Positions 49,106 through 58,771 of a stretch of DNA of 64,000 nt are shown here, piece by piece. The DNA is taken from positions 1 to 64,000 of the forward strand of contig NZ_LQPS01000043.1 of assembly GCF_002101885.1 (NCBI RefSeq). Reading direction: 5' to 3'. Within the stretch, counting starts at the first letter, position 1. Each line of letters begins with the position of its first letter. The notes beneath the pieces were generated by a model. That model saw only the letters and a list, made by a program, of their open reading frames with translations, did not search any database and was not told the origin of the DNA. The DNA comes from Mycolicibacter senuensis. GTDB taxonomy: Bacteria; Actinomycetota; Actinomycetes; Mycobacteriales; Mycobacteriaceae. The position numbers and the translations under genes were made by a program.

Positions 49106-49154
49106 GCGGGAGGTGCCGTAAGTCCCCAAATCCACGCGGAATTGGGGGCTTACG
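49106..49154. repeat. palindromic intergenic repeat, copy 2 (inverted relative to copy 1)
   Basis: GCGGGAGGTGCC (49106-49117) is followed by a hairpin, GTAAGTCCCC (49118-49127) with GGGGGCTTAC (49144-49153), loop AATCCACGCGGAATT-like. The reverse complement reads hairpin then GGCACCTCCCGC, the order seen in copy 1. It also lies just beyond the 3' end of the fadE23-like gene and could end its transcript. Confidence 0.65.
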
Positions 49155-49175
49155 TGTCTGCTCAGCGCAGGCAGG

Positions 49176-50387
49176 TTACTTCAGTTCGGAGGAACTCAAG
49201 CCCAGCAGGCGACGGGCCACCACCAGCAGCTGGATCTGCTGGGTGCCCTCGAAGATGTCGAGGATCTTCGAGTCGCGGCTCCACTTCTCCAGCAGCGTCT
49301 GCTCGGAGTAGCCCACGGTGCCGGCCAGCTCGACGACCTTCAAGGTGATCTCGGTAGCCATCCGGCCGGCCTTGGCCTTGGCCATCGACGCCTCTTTGGA
49401 GTTCGGGATCGAGTTGTCGGCCTGCCAGGCCGCCCGCAGCGTCAGCAGGTTGGCCGACTCCCAGTCGGCCTCCATCCGCAAGAACTCCGCGGCGGCGGCG
49501 TGCTGCACGTGGGCGGGCTTGTCGTAGTCGATCTCCACCCCGGCCTTGGTCAGGATGTTGCGCAGCTCCTCCAGCGCGGCACGGGCCACCCCGACGGCCA
49601 TCGCGGCCACCACCGGTCGGGTGTTGTCGAAGGTCTCCATCACACCGGAGAAGCTCTTCTCGGTGTTGATCTCCGGGCTGCCGAGCAGGTTTCCGGCCGG
49701 AATCCGGGCGTTGTCGAACCGGATCACCGCGGTGTCGGAACCCTTGATGCCGAGCTTGTGCTCGAGGCGCTCGACGATGACGCCGGGGTGCTCACGCGGC
49801 ACGACGAACGACTTGATCGCCGCCCGGCCCTGACTTTTGTCCAGCGTCGCCCACACCACGATGTGGCTGGCCCGGGATCCGGCGGTCACGAAGATCTTCT
49901 CGCCGTTGAGCACGTACTCGTCACCGTCCAGCTTGGCCGTGGTCGTCACCGCCGCCGAGTCCGAGCCGAAGCTGGGTTCGGTGATCGCCATCGCCGCCCA
50001 CACCTTGCCGAGCCGCGTGAGCTGCTCGTCGGTGGCCACTCCGGAGATCGCCGCATTGCCCAGGCCCTGGTAGGGGATGGACAGCATCAACGCGACGTCG
50101 CCCCAGCTCATCTCCAGCACCTGCAGCAGCGCCGCCATGTTGGCGCCGTTGCGGTTGCCGGCCGCCTCATCGCCGCTGCGGAAAGCCTCGGTGGCGCTGG
50201 CCATCCCGGAGTTGTCCACCGAGGAGACGCCGTCGAACAGTGTTTCCAGGGTGTCCAGCTCCACCGGGTAGGCGTGCTCGGCCAGGTCGTATTTGCGCGA
50301 GATCGGGCGCAGCATTTCTGCGGCGCCGGCGTGCGTCAGCTCGACGATAGCCTGCAACTTCTTGGGGAGTTCCAAATTGATTGCCAT
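49176..50387 (-). CDS. fadE23: acyl-CoA dehydrogenase FadE23-like
   Basis: A 403-residue acyl-CoA dehydrogenase. It has MAITEPSFGSDSAAVTTTAKLDGDEYVLNGEKIFVTAGSRASHIVVWATLDK, NTRPVVAAMAVGVARAALEELRNIL, ELAGTVGYSEQTLLEKWSRDSKILDIFEGTQQIQLLVVARRLLG with the catalytic-type E-G-T near the C-terminus. Length and pairing with the next gene match M. tuberculosis Rv3140/Rv3139. It is the second gene of a two-gene operon, 41 nt after fadE24. FadE subunits of this type often form heterotetramers with their neighbour. Confidence 0.88.
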   Translation of the reverse strand: MAINLELPKKLQAIVELTHAGAAEMLRPISRKYDLAEHAYPVELDTLETLFDGVSSVDNSGMASATEAFRSGDEAAGNRNGANMAALLQVLEMSWGDVALMLSIPYQGLGNAAISGVATDEQLTRLGKVWAAMAITEPSFGSDSAAVTTTAKLDGDEYVLNGEKIFVTAGSRASHIVVWATLDKSQGRAAIKSFVVPREHPGVIVERLEHKLGIKGSDTAVIRFDNARIPAGNLLGSPEINTEKSFSGVMETFDNTRPVVAAMAVGVARAALEELRNILTKAGVEIDYDKPAHVQHAAAAEFLRMEADWESANLLTLRAAWQADNSIPNSKEASMAKAKAGRMATEITLKVVELAGTVGYSEQTLLEKWSRDSKILDIFEGTQQIQLLVVARRLLGLSSSELK

Positions 50388-50428
50388 GACAAGTCTTTCG
50401 GGTCGGTAGTCGACGAATGGAGGGTGGG

Positions 50429-51832
50429 CTAGATGACCAGGACGCCTTCGGCGACGCCGAGCGCGCGCAGGTCGCGGTACCAGCGTTCGACCGGGTGCTC
50501 CTTGGTGTAGCCGTGGCCGCCGAGCAGCTGCACGCCGTCGGAGCCGATCTGCATGCCCTTGTCGGCGGCGATCTGCTTGGCCAGCGCGGCCTCCCGGATG
50601 AACGGCAGCCCCTGTTCGGCACGGGCGGCGCCGCGCCAGGTGATCAGCCGCAGCCCGTCGAGTTCAATGGCGATGTCGGCGCACATGAACGCCACCGACT
50701 GACGGCGGGCGATGGGCTCACCGAACGCCTCGCGCTCCTTGATGTAGGGCATCACGTAGTCGAGCACCGCGTGGCTGGTGCCGACCGCCAGCGCCGCCCA
50801 ACCCAACCGCGACAGCGCGATCGCCTCTGAGTAGTCCTGCGCGTACTCGGCCTCGGCTCGGTCCTCGTCGCCCAGCCGGGCGCTCAGCGGTACCGACACG
50901 TTCTTCAGCTCGATCTGGCCCAGCGCGGCGGCCCGCACACCCATGCTCGGGTCGGGCTTGACGCTCAGGCCGTTGGCGGACGACTCCACCAGGAACAGTG
51001 CCGGCTTGCCGTTGAGCTGGGCGCCGATGATGAACAACTCGGCGTTGGCGGCCGCCGGCACCAGGGACTTGACGCCGTCGAGCCGGTAGCCGCTGGGGGT
51101 GCGCACCGCCGTCGTCTTCAACGCGGTGGGGTCGAACAACGGCTGCGGCTCGGCGATTGCCACACAGGCCTGCGGCACGTTCTCACCGGCGAACTCCGGC
51201 AGGTAGGTGGCCTGCTGGCTGGCGCTGCCCCAATGGGTCAATGCCGCGGCTACGCCGCCCGGCGCCAGGATCGGCAGCGCCAAACCCATGTCGCCGTAAG
51301 CCAGCGCTTCGGCGACCAGCACATTGGTGACCGCAGAACGGTGCGCGGCGATGCCGTCGAAGTCCTCCGGGATGTTGATCGCGGTGATGCCCAGTTCGGC
51401 GGCCTTGCCGATCAGCTCACGCGGGTAGTCGACGGCCTCGTCGGCGTCGTGGGCGGCCGGGCGCAGGATCTCGGCGGCGAACTCGCCGACCGTGTCGACG
51501 ATCATCTGCTGCTCGTCGTCGGGAGTCAGATCGAAGTAGTCGGCGCCGCTGGCCTTGAGCCGCACCGGCGATTTGCCCAAGTTCTGCACCGCCTTGAACT
51601 GGCGGGTGGCCGCGCCGGCCGTCGAGAACACCGCCCTGACGCCGTAGTTCAGGCTGCGGTTGAGCGGGTCGCGCAGGTTGTGCCGGTCCAGGAACGACTG
51701 GCTGACCAGCGGAGTGACCAGGGCCAGGGCGGCGGCGATCGGGGTGCGCTTCGGCTTGTTCAGTCCGATGGCACTCGATCGTCCGGACCGCTTGTTCTTC
51801 GAGCCGGGCGCGGCGGATGCAGTGTCAGTCAT
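50429..51832 (-). CDS. fadE24: acyl-CoA dehydrogenase FadE24-like
   Basis: A 467-residue acyl-CoA dehydrogenase homologue with a basic N-terminal leader (SKNKRSGRSSAIGL), then SFLDRHNLRDPLNRSLNYGVRAVFSTAGAATRQFKAVQ, close to my memory of M. tuberculosis FadE24 (Rv3139). The dehydrogenase core shows EILRPAAHDADEAVDYPRELIGKAAELGITAINIPEDFDG and CVAIAEPQPLFDPTALKTTAVRTPSGYRLDGVKSLVPAAANA; the terminal part ends GHGYTKEHPVERWYRDLRAL. In M. tuberculosis fadE24-fadE23 are isoniazid-induced. A three-half-site operator candidate lies upstream. Confidence 0.88.
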   Translation of the reverse strand: MTDTASAAPGSKNKRSGRSSAIGLNKPKRTPIAAALALVTPLVSQSFLDRHNLRDPLNRSLNYGVRAVFSTAGAATRQFKAVQNLGKSPVRLKASGADYFDLTPDDEQQMIVDTVGEFAAEILRPAAHDADEAVDYPRELIGKAAELGITAINIPEDFDGIAAHRSAVTNVLVAEALAYGDMGLALPILAPGGVAAALTHWGSASQQATYLPEFAGENVPQACVAIAEPQPLFDPTALKTTAVRTPSGYRLDGVKSLVPAAANAELFIIGAQLNGKPALFLVESSANGLSVKPDPSMGVRAAALGQIELKNVSVPLSARLGDEDRAEAEYAQDYSEAIALSRLGWAALAVGTSHAVLDYVMPYIKEREAFGEPIARRQSVAFMCADIAIELDGLRLITWRGAARAEQGLPFIREAALAKQIAADKGMQIGSDGVQLLGGHGYTKEHPVERWYRDLRALGVAEGVLVI

Positions 51833-51869
51833 GTCAGAGCCTCACTGAAAAAGGAAGAATCGATAAGGC

Positions 51870-51907
51870 CACCTTACTCCGAAGTAAGATGACTCAACAG
51901 TAAGGTG
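51870..51907. promoter_or_regulatory. multi-half-site operator candidate upstream of fadE24
   Basis: CTTACT-CCGA-AGTAAG (51873-51888) is a perfect 6-4-6 dyad. In addition CACCTTACT (51870-51878) is repeated as its reverse complement AGTAAGGTG at 51899-51907. The set ends 38 nt upstream of the fadE24 ATG and could bind a repressor cooperatively; the regulator is not identified. Confidence 0.55.
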
Positions 51908-51941
51908 TGACGAAGTCCTCAGCGGCCCGGCGGCGCGCAGG

Positions 51942-52754
51942 CTATTCGGGGGTCAAGGCGGCCAGCACCTGCGCGTGCAGGCCGGGGTTGGCCGCCACGG
52001 CGCAGTTGCCGTGCGGGCCCGCATTGCCCGACAGGTCGGTGAACACCCCACCCGCCTCGCGCACCAGGATGTCGACGGCGGCCAAATCCCACACCGACAC
52101 CGCCGGTTCGACGGCGACGTCCACAGCCCCCTCGGCGACCAGGCAATACGCCCAAAAATCGCCGTAGGAGCGGGTCCGCCACACCGACTCGGTCAGACCC
52201 AGGAACTGCTCGCGCAGGCCGCGGCCCGCCCACAGGTTCAGCCCCGCGAACGTCAGGCTCGCCGAGTCCACATCGGCGACCGAAGACACCGACAGCCGTC
52301 GTTGCGGGCCGCCGGCCACCGACCCGAATGCGCCCTGCCCGCTGGTCGCCCACCAGCGCCGGTGCAGCGCCGGAGCGCTGACGACCCCCAGGATCGGCAC
52401 GCCGTCGTCAAGCAGCGCGATCAGGGTGGCCCAGACCGGGACCCCGCGTACGAAGTTCTTGGTGCCGTCGATCGGGTCGATGATCCATTGGCGGCCGGTG
52501 AACGAAGCGCTGCCGCCGAACTCCTCGCCGAGGATCTCGTCGTCGGGGCGCTCGGTGGCCAGCACCTCGCGCAGCGCCGTCTCGGCCGCTTGATCGGCAT
52601 CGGTGACCGGGGTGAGGTCCGGCTTGGTGTCGACGCGAAGGTCGAGCGCGCCGAATCGCGCCAGGGTGATCGCATCCGCCCGGTCGGCCAGCTCCTGGGC
52701 CAGGGTCAGGTCGTCGTGGAGACGGGGGTCGAGATTGTCGTTGATCTGCGCCAT
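51942..52754 (-). CDS. hisN: inositol-monophosphatase-family phosphatase (histidinol-phosphatase HisN-like)
   Basis: A 270-residue Mg-dependent phosphatase. Metal and catalytic motifs are [29 protein letters not shown] (Asp cluster) and [16 protein letters not shown]. In M. tuberculosis the homologue Rv3137, near fadE24, is regarded as the missing histidinol-phosphatase of histidine synthesis; position and length agree. The ATG at 52754 ([12 protein letters not shown]) is used; the open frame upstream is low-complexity. It is divergent from a small membrane protein, with only 23 nt between. Confidence 0.82.
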   Translation of the reverse strand: MAQINDNLDPRLHDDLTLAQELADRADAITLARFGALDLRVDTKPDLTPVTDADQAAETALREVLATERPDDEILGEEFGGSASFTGRQWIIDPIDGTKNFVRGVPVWATLIALLDDGVPILGVVSAPALHRRWWATSGQGAFGSVAGGPQRRLSVSSVADVDSASLTFAGLNLWAGRGLREQFLGLTESVWRTRSYGDFWAYCLVAEGAVDVAVEPAVSVWDLAAVDILVREAGGVFTDLSGNAGPHGNCAVAANPGLHAQVLAALTPE

Positions 52755-52765
52755 GGCGAAAGTCC

Positions 52766-52771
52766 TACCAT
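52766..52771 (+). promoter_or_regulatory. -10 element of a probable leaderless transcript
   Basis: TACCAT (52766-52771) ends 6 nt before the ATG at 52778, the spacing expected when transcription begins at the start codon. No ribosome site is seen. Confidence 0.45.
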
Positions 52772-52777
52772 GAGCTG

Positions 52778-53098
52778 ATGTGGGAGATCTGGGCGCTGCT
52801 GTTGCTGCTGGCGATCTTGGCGGTGTTCGTGGCACCGCGGTTCTTCCGGCCGGGGCCCGGCAGCGGAGCGCAACAGGGCACCTTGCTGATCACCGGCGTC
52901 AGCCCCCGGCCCGACGCCCTCGGGACGCAGTACGTCACGATCACCGGCGTCATCACCGGACCCACGGTGGCTGAGCACGAGGTCTACCAGCGCCGCGCGG
53001 TCGACGTCGACAACTGGCCGACGGTGGGCGAGCTGCTGCCCGTGGTGTACTCGCCGCGCAATCCCGATAACTGGAATCTGACCGAACCGGCCGGCTGA
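52778..53098 (+). CDS. small membrane-anchored protein
   Basis: A 106-residue protein with one N-terminal membrane helix ([19 protein letters not shown]), then about 85 residues with beta-strand character ([29 protein letters not shown] and [31 protein letters not shown]). The pattern resembles actinobacterial DUF3592-like or OB-like envelope proteins, but I do not assign a family. It sits alone between divergent hisN and convergent fprA (24-nt gap). Topology would place the C-terminal part outside or inside equally plausibly. Confidence 0.75.
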   Translation: MWEIWALLLLLAILAVFVAPRFFRPGPGSGAQQGTLLITGVSPRPDALGTQYVTITGVITGPTVAEHEVYQRRAVDVDNWPTVGELLPVVYSPRNPDNWNLTEPAG

Positions 53099-53122
53099 TT
53101 CCGGCGAGTCGCCGTGGCCGGT

Positions 53123-54499
53123 TCAGCCGTGGCCGACCCGCAGCATCTCGGCGACATCGACCAGCTTGATGCGGGGCCGGCCGTGCGGCTCACCGGTGGA
53201 CCGCTCGTGGGCGTCGATCAGTTGCCAGTGCTCGCCGGTGACCAGCGCCGGCTGGCGCGACAGCAGCCACTTCTGTAGTTGCGCGTCATAGTCGGCGTCG
53301 ACCTCGGGAAGCTCGGCTGCCGCGGCCCGGGTGGCCAGGTCCGCGGCGAGGGTGTCGACGGTGGCTTGCGAGTCGCTCTTGTTGGAACCGATCACCCCCG
53401 ACGGCCCGCGCTTGATCCACCCGACCACGTACTGATTGCGGGTGCCCTCGATACGGCCGTCGGTGTGCGGAATGGTGCAGCTGCGCTCGTCGAACGGCAG
53501 ACCCGCCGTCGGCACCCCGCGGTAGCCGACCGCCCGCACCACCAGGTCCACCGGCAGCACCTCGCGCTCCCCGGTGTCGCGGGCACTGACCCTGCCCGTC
53601 TCGTCGGTGACGAGCTCGTTGCGGCCCAATACGATCTCCTCGACCCGCCCGTCGCCGCGAATCTCGACCGGGGACGTGCAGAACCGGAACACGATGCGCC
53701 GATTACCCGCCTGCTGCTCGCGGCCGACGTAGCCATTGAGCACCTTGAAGTTCGCCCGAGGATGCTTGGCTGCCGCTTCGACGTCGGCATCGGTGATCCC
53801 GGCCAGCTCTTCGGGAGCGATCACCACGTCGACGTTCGTCAGGCTCTTCATCTCGCCCAGTTCACGGAGTTCCGGGCTGGTGAAGGTGGCCTGCAGCACA
53901 CCGCGCCGGCCGATGATCACCACCTCCTCGACACCGCGCGGGTCAAGCAATTCCAGCGCATGGTCGGCGATGTCGGTGCCTCGCAGCTCGGCGGGGTCGC
54001 TGACCAGGATCCGGGCCACGTCCAGCGCCACATTGCCGTTGCCGATCACCACCGCGCGCTTACCGGTCAGGTTCGGCGTCACGTCCTTGAAGTGCGGGTG
54101 GCAGTTGTACCAGCCGACGAAGTCGACGGCCGCGACGCTGCCGGGCAGGTCTTCGCCCGGGATGCCCAGGTGCCGGTCGGACTGGGCGCCGACGGCGTAG
54201 ATCACCGCGTCGTAGCGTTCGGCGAGTTCCGCGGGCTGAACGTGCTCGCCGACGGCGACGTTGCCGAAGAACCGGAACCGCGGATCGGCCGCGATCTTCT
54301 CGAACTGCGCGCTGATCGATTTGATCTTCGGATGATCCGGCGCCACCCCGGAGCGCACCAGACCCCATGGCGTGGGCAGCATCTCCAGCATGTCGATCCG
54401 CACGTCGACCTCGCCTCCGGAGGCCAGTTTGAGCAGAGATGCCGCGGCGAAATACCCGGATGGCCCAGAGCCGACGATCGCGACATGGTAGGGCCGCAT
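53123..54499 (-). CDS. fprA: ferredoxin/NADP oxidoreductase FprA
   Basis: A 458-residue adrenodoxin-reductase-type flavoprotein transferring electrons between NADPH and ferredoxin. It has the FAD site [19 protein letters not shown], the characteristic [24 protein letters not shown], the NADPH site [16 protein letters not shown] with [24 protein letters not shown], and the C-terminal FAD loop [20 protein letters not shown]. Length and divergent placement next to prfB match M. tuberculosis Rv3106. It starts at the ATG at 54499, dropping an upstream extension that crosses into prfB. Confidence 0.93.
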   Translation of the reverse strand: MRPYHVAIVGSGPSGYFAAASLLKLASGGEVDVRIDMLEMLPTPWGLVRSGVAPDHPKIKSISAQFEKIAADPRFRFFGNVAVGEHVQPAELAERYDAVIYAVGAQSDRHLGIPGEDLPGSVAAVDFVGWYNCHPHFKDVTPNLTGKRAVVIGNGNVALDVARILVSDPAELRGTDIADHALELLDPRGVEEVVIIGRRGVLQATFTSPELRELGEMKSLTNVDVVIAPEELAGITDADVEAAAKHPRANFKVLNGYVGREQQAGNRRIVFRFCTSPVEIRGDGRVEEIVLGRNELVTDETGRVSARDTGEREVLPVDLVVRAVGYRGVPTAGLPFDERSCTIPHTDGRIEGTRNQYVVGWIKRGPSGVIGSNKSDSQATVDTLAADLATRAAAAELPEVDADYDAQLQKWLLSRQPALVTGEHWQLIDAHERSTGEPHGRPRIKLVDVAEMLRVGHG

Positions 54500-54582
54500 C
54501 CTCGAACCTTCTTTCCTGTCGGGAAAACATGCACGCAGGCGCGTATCCCCGATGCTAGAGGTCGACCCGCAACCGGCGCCGG

Positions 54583-54588
54583 TAACCT
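54583..54588 (+). promoter_or_regulatory. -10 element for a leaderless prfB transcript
   Basis: TAACCT (54583-54588) lies 8 nt before the GTG start at 54597, with GTCGAC 16 nt upstream as a weak -35. No ribosome site precedes the GTG, so a leaderless mRNA is likely. Confidence 0.5.
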
Positions 54589-54596
54589 CGATAAAC

Positions 54597-55712
54597 GTGG
54601 AACCCGACCGCCAGCCCGATATCGCCGCCCTGGACACCACCTTGACCACGGTGGAGCGGGTACTAGACGTCGATGGCCTGCGCAGCCGCATCGACAAACT
54701 CGAGCATGAGGCGTCCGACCCCAACCTCTGGGACGACCAGACCCGCGCCCAGCGGGTGACCAGTGAGCTGTCGCACGCCCAGGGTGAGTTGCGCCGGGTG
54801 GAGGAGCTGCGCAGCCGCCTCGATGACCTGCCGGTGCTCTACGAGCTGGCGGCCGAAGAGGAGGGACAGGCCGCCGCGGACGCCCAGGCCGAAGCCGACG
54901 CCGAGCTGGCGTCGCTGCGGGCCGACGTCGAGGCGATGGAGGTCCGCACCCTACTCTCCGGCGACTACGACGAACGCGAGGCGCTGGTCACCATCCGCTC
55001 CGGAGCGGGCGGGGTGGACGCCGCCGACTGGGCCGAGATGCTGATGCGGATGTACATCCGGTGGGCCGAGCAGCACAACTACGGCGTCGAGGTATTCGAC
55101 ACCTCCTACGCCGAAGAGGCCGGGATCAAGAGCGCCACCTTCGCGGTGCACGCCCCGTTCGCCTACGGCACGCTGTCGGTGGAGCAGGGCACCCACCGAT
55201 TGGTGCGGATCAGCCCGTTCGACAACCAGAGCCGCCGGCAGACGTCGTTCGCCGAGGTCGAGGTGCTGCCGGTGGTGGAAACCACCGACCACATCGACAT
55301 TCCCGAAGGCGATGTCCGCGTCGACGTCTACCGTTCCAGCGGGCCGGGCGGGCAGTCGGTGAACACCACCGACTCCGCGGTGCGCCTGACCCACGTCCCG
55401 ACCGGGATCGTCGTCACCTGCCAGAACGAGAAGTCCCAGTTGCAGAACAAGGTGTCGGCGATGCGGGTGTTGCAGGCGAAGCTGTTGGAGCGCAAGCGTT
55501 CCGAGGAACGAGCCGAACTCGACGCACTCAAGGGCGACGGCGGCAGCTCGTGGGGCAACCAGATGCGCTCCTACGTGCTGCACCCCTACCAGATGGTCAA
55601 GGACCTGCGCACCGAATACGAGGTCGGCAACCCGGCCGCGGTGCTCGACGGCGACATCGACGGCTTCCTGGAAGCCGGAATCCGGTGGCGCAACCGGCCG
55701 GAGGGCGACTGA
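54597..55712 (+). CDS. prfB: peptide chain release factor 2
   Basis: A 371-residue RF2 that ends translation at UGA and UAA. The stop-recognition tripeptide S-P-F is in [16 protein letters not shown], and the peptidyl-hydrolysis motif G-G-Q is in [20 protein letters not shown]. The GTG at 54597 begins [12 protein letters not shown], the conserved mycobacterial N-terminus; an upstream ATG at 54552 adds a non-conserved leader. The reading frame is uninterrupted: there is no internal in-frame UGA, so the programmed +1 frameshift known from E. coli prfB is absent. It heads the prfB-mscS-Pro-rich-ftsEX-smpB cluster. Confidence 0.96.
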   Translation: MEPDRQPDIAALDTTLTTVERVLDVDGLRSRIDKLEHEASDPNLWDDQTRAQRVTSELSHAQGELRRVEELRSRLDDLPVLYELAAEEEGQAAADAQAEADAELASLRADVEAMEVRTLLSGDYDEREALVTIRSGAGGVDAADWAEMLMRMYIRWAEQHNYGVEVFDTSYAEEAGIKSATFAVHAPFAYGTLSVEQGTHRLVRISPFDNQSRRQTSFAEVEVLPVVETTDHIDIPEGDVRVDVYRSSGPGGQSVNTTDSAVRLTHVPTGIVVTCQNEKSQLQNKVSAMRVLQAKLLERKRSEERAELDALKGDGGSSWGNQMRSYVLHPYQMVKDLRTEYEVGNPAAVLDGDIDGFLEAGIRWRNRPEGD

Positions 55713-55716
55713 AACG

Positions 55717-56619
55717 ATGATTTCGGCCTTCTCCCCGGGGCAGCGCTGGCACGACGTGTGGAGCGGTGAGATCGGCCAGTGGGTCATCGACAAGGGATTG
55801 CGGATCGTCCTGCTGCTGATCGGGGCGGTGCTGGCATCGCGGTTCATCACCTGGGCGGCGCGCCGGGTCACCCGACGGCTGGAACTGGGCTTCCAGACCA
55901 GTGATGCGCTGGTGCGCTCGGAGGCCTCCAAGCATCGCCAGGCGGTCGCCTCGGTGATCTCCTGGGTGTCGGTGGTGATGCTGTGCGTGGTGGTGGCCGT
56001 ACAGATCACCGGGATCCTCGACATCCCGATCGGATCGCTGGTGGGCCCGGCGGCGGTGATCGGCGGCGCGATCGGCTTCGGCGCCCAGAAACTGGTGCAG
56101 GACCTGCTCAGCGGCTTTTTCATCATCACCGAGCGGCAGTACGGGTTCGGTGACCTGGTGCAGCTGAGCATGATCGGGGCGTCGGTGGAGGCGCTGGGCA
56201 CCGTCGAGGACGTGACGCTGCGGGTGACCAAACTGCGCACCGCCGACGGCGAGGTGTTCACCGTGCCCAACGGCAATATCGTCCGGTCACTGAACCTGTC
56301 CAAGGACTGGGCGCGCGCCGTCGTCGACATCCCGGTGCCCACCAGCGCCGACCTCAACCGGGTCAACGAGGTGCTGCACCAGGTGTGCGAGAACGCCATG
56401 GAGGCCGACGCGCCGTTGCGTGACCTGCTGTTGGACACGCCGTCGATCATGGGGGTGGAGAGCATCGAACTCGGTGTCGTCAATCTGCGGATGGTGGCTC
56501 GCACGCTGCCCGGCAAACAGTTCGAGGTGGGACGCCGGCTGCGCATCCAGGTGGTGCGGGCGCTCGCGTCGGCCGGTGTCGTCACTGCCGGTGAGGTGCA
56601 ACCGGTGGAGACCCCGTGA
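55717..56619 (+). CDS. MscS-family small-conductance mechanosensitive channel
   Basis: A 300-residue membrane protein. Helices: about 27-48 (GLRIVLLLIGAVLASRFITWA), about 78-100 (VISWVSVVMLCVVVAVQITGIL), then the pore-lining MscS helix (LVGPAAVIGGAIGFGAQKLVQDLLSGFFIITERQYGFGDLV), followed by the cytoplasmic beta domain (GTVEDVTLRVTKLRTADGEVFTVPNGNI). The Gly/Ala-rich TM3 and the PNG motif define the family. It starts 4 nt after the prfB stop (Rv3104c position in M. tuberculosis). The stop overlaps the next GTG (GTGA). Confidence 0.9.
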   Translation: MISAFSPGQRWHDVWSGEIGQWVIDKGLRIVLLLIGAVLASRFITWAARRVTRRLELGFQTSDALVRSEASKHRQAVASVISWVSVVMLCVVVAVQITGILDIPIGSLVGPAAVIGGAIGFGAQKLVQDLLSGFFIITERQYGFGDLVQLSMIGASVEALGTVEDVTLRVTKLRTADGEVFTVPNGNIVRSLNLSKDWARAVVDIPVPTSADLNRVNEVLHQVCENAMEADAPLRDLLLDTPSIMGVESIELGVVNLRMVARTLPGKQFEVGRRLRIQVVRALASAGVVTAGEVQPVETP

Positions 56620-57122
56620 CGGCCGGCCGGTCCGACCCGCAGCCCGCTCAGCCGAACGGCCGGCGGTGGCGCTGGCCGGCGCAGTTGTTCAACGGCCGGG
56701 TCCGCACCTCCACCGTGCTGTTGATCATCGCGTTCGTGGCGGTGTGGTGGGTCTACGACACCTACCGCCCGCAGCCGACGCCGCCGGTCGCACCGCAGGT
56801 GGTGCCGCCCGGCTTCATCCCCGACCCGGCCTACACCTGGGTGCCGCGCACCAAGGTCCAGCAACCCTCGGCCACGGTCAGCGAGACCCCGGCGCCGACG
56901 ACCACCGAGACGACCAGCCCGACCGAACCGCCGACCCCGACACCGGTGCCCGGCTTCCCGTTCTGTCCGCCGTTGTGTCCGCCGCCGGCGCCGACTCCGC
57001 CGGCGCCGACTCCGCCGGAGCTACCCGGTCAGAGCCCGCTACCGGGGTCACCTCCGGCGCCGGGCGTGCCCACGCCCTCGGCTCCGGCCGGGCCGGTGAC
57101 CACGCAGCCGGCGGCGCCCTAG
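56616..57122 (+). CDS. proline-rich membrane protein
   Basis: A 168-residue protein from GTG at 56616. One membrane helix ([20 protein letters not shown], about residues 30-49) is followed by a segment [16 protein letters not shown] and a long Pro/Thr/Ala tail with repeated PAPTPP and Pro-Cys-Pro clusters. It corresponds to the proline-rich Rv3103c position in M. tuberculosis. The tail is probably extracytoplasmic and may span the cell wall; adjacency to ftsEX suggests an envelope or division role (inference). Confidence 0.8.
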   Translation: MTAGRSDPQPAQPNGRRWRWPAQLFNGRVRTSTVLLIIAFVAVWWVYDTYRPQPTPPVAPQVVPPGFIPDPAYTWVPRTKVQQPSATVSETPAPTTTETTSPTEPPTPTPVPGFPFCPPLCPPPAPTPPAPTPPELPGQSPLPGSPPAPGVPTPSAPAGPVTTQPAAP

Positions 57123-57167
57123 CCCAGCCCTAGCCCGTGGCCTGACCGCGACAGCGCGCCGCACGGC

Positions 57168-57173
57168 TACACT
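57168..57173 (+). promoter_or_regulatory. -10 element for a leaderless ftsE transcript
   Basis: TACACT (57168-57173) lies 7 nt before the GTG at 57181, the spacing of a leaderless transcript. This favours initiation at the GTG over the next codon, ATG. Confidence 0.45.
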
Positions 57174-57180
57174 GCGTGCC

Positions 57181-57873
57181 GTGATGATCACGCTCGACCA
57201 TGTCACCAAGCAGTACAAATCGTCGGCCCGTCCGGCACTGGACAATGTCAGCGTCAAGATCGACAAGGGTGAGTTCGTCTTCCTGATCGGACCGTCCGGT
57301 TCGGGCAAGTCGACGTTCATGCGGCTGCTGCTGGCCGAGGAGACCCCCACCAAGGGCGACATTCAGGTGTCGAAGTTCCACGTCAACAAGCTGCCCGGCC
57401 GGCACATCCCGAGCCTGCGGCAGGTGCTCGGCTGTGTGTTCCAGGATTTCCGGCTGCTCCAACAGAAGACGGTGTTCGAGAACGTCGCGTTCGCCCTCGA
57501 GGTGATCGGCAAGAAGCCGGAGATGATCAACCGGGTGGTCCCCGAGGTGCTGGAGATGGTCGGGTTGTCCGGCAAGGCCAACCGGCTGCCCGGCGAGCTG
57601 TCCGGCGGTGAGCAACAGCGGGTGGCGATCGCGCGGGCGTTCGTCAACCGGCCGCTGGTGCTGCTGGCCGACGAGCCGACCGGCAACCTGGACCCGGAGA
57701 CCAGTGAGGACATCATGGATCTGCTGGAGCGCATCAACCGAACCGGGACGACGGTGCTGATGGCGACCCACGACCACCACATCGTCGACTCGATGCGCCA
57801 GCGCGTCGTCGAGCTGTCACTGGGCCGGCTGGTCCGCGACGAACAGCGCGGTGTCTACGGAATGGACCGCTGA
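57181..57873 (+). CDS. ftsE: cell-division ATP-binding protein FtsE
   Basis: A 230-residue ABC ATPase; with FtsX it controls septal peptidoglycan hydrolysis. It has the Walker [11 protein letters not shown]-loop FQDFRLL, ABC signature [15 protein letters not shown], Walker [13 protein letters not shown] and switch His in MATHDHH. The ATG at 57184 would give the 229-residue form annotated in M. tuberculosis, but the -10 spacing supports the GTG at 57181. Confidence 0.96.
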   Translation: MMITLDHVTKQYKSSARPALDNVSVKIDKGEFVFLIGPSGSGKSTFMRLLLAEETPTKGDIQVSKFHVNKLPGRHIPSLRQVLGCVFQDFRLLQQKTVFENVAFALEVIGKKPEMINRVVPEVLEMVGLSGKANRLPGELSGGEQQRVAIARAFVNRPLVLLADEPTGNLDPETSEDIMDLLERINRTGTTVLMATHDHHIVDSMRQRVVELSLGRLVRDEQRGVYGMDR

Positions 57874-57874
57874 C

Positions 57875-58768
57875 GTGCGCTTTGGTTTTCTCTTCAACGA
57901 GGTCCTGACCGGGCTGCGCCGCAACGTCACCATGACGGTCGCGATGATCCTGACCACGGCGATCTCGATCGGACTGTTCGGCGGCGGCCTGCTGGTGGTG
58001 CGGTTGGCCGACCAGTCCCGCAACATCTATCTGGACCGGGTCGAATCGCAGGTGTTCTTGAACGCCGACGTCGCCGCCGACGACCCGAACTGCGAAGCGC
58101 AGGAGTGCAAGGCGCTGCGCGAGCGGATCGAGAACCGCGACGACGTGAAGTCGGTGCGCTATCTCAACTCCGACGACGCCTACGCCGACGCGATCCGCAA
58201 GTTCCCGGAGTTCAAGGATGTGGCGAGCAAGGACTCGTTCCCGGCGTCGTTCATCGTCAAGTTGGAAAACCCGGAGCTGAGCAAGGATTTCGACGCCGCG
58301 ATGGCCGACCAGCCCGGTGTGCTCAGCGTGCTCAACCAGAAGAAGCTGATCGACCGGTTGTTCGCGGTGCTCGACGGACTGTCCAGCGCCGCGTTCGCGG
58401 TCGCCCTGGTGCAGGCGGTCGGGGCGGTGTTGCTGATCGCGAACATGGTTCAGGTCGCCGCCTACACCCGGCGTACCGAGGTGTCGATCATGCGACTGGT
58501 GGGGGCCAGTCGCTGGTATACGCAATTGCCGTTCCTGGTGGAGGCGGTGCTGGCTGCGACCCTGGGTGTGATCATCGCGGTGGCCGGATTGATCGTGGTG
58601 CGGGCATTGTTCCTCGACAACGCGCTCAGCCAGTTCTATCAAGCACACCTGATCGCCCGTATCGACTATGCCGACATCCTCTATATCTCACCGATCTTGC
58701 TGTTGCTGGGAGCTGCGATGGCCGGGGCGACCGCGTACGTGACGCTGCGCCTCTACGTCCGGCGGTAG
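57875..58768 (+). CDS. ftsX: cell-division protein FtsX
   Basis: A 297-residue four-helix membrane protein of the FtsX family. Helix 1 is [23 protein letters not shown]; the extracellular loop (about residues 50-170) carries a paired Cys (NCEAQECKA) and contacts the peptidase RipC in mycobacteria; helices 2-4 lie in the C-terminal third ([35 protein letters not shown] and so on). The GTG at 57875 lies 1 nt after the ftsE stop. Confidence 0.95.
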   Translation: MRFGFLFNEVLTGLRRNVTMTVAMILTTAISIGLFGGGLLVVRLADQSRNIYLDRVESQVFLNADVAADDPNCEAQECKALRERIENRDDVKSVRYLNSDDAYADAIRKFPEFKDVASKDSFPASFIVKLENPELSKDFDAAMADQPGVLSVLNQKKLIDRLFAVLDGLSSAAFAVALVQAVGAVLLIANMVQVAAYTRRTEVSIMRLVGASRWYTQLPFLVEAVLAATLGVIIAVAGLIVVRALFLDNALSQFYQAHLIARIDYADILYISPILLLLGAAMAGATAYVTLRLYVRR

Positions 58769-58771
58769 CGG

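Noticed and set aside
54597..55712. Programmed frameshift in prfB
   Set aside because: The frame is continuous and no in-frame UGA occurs near codon 25, so the E. coli-type autoregulation is not present.
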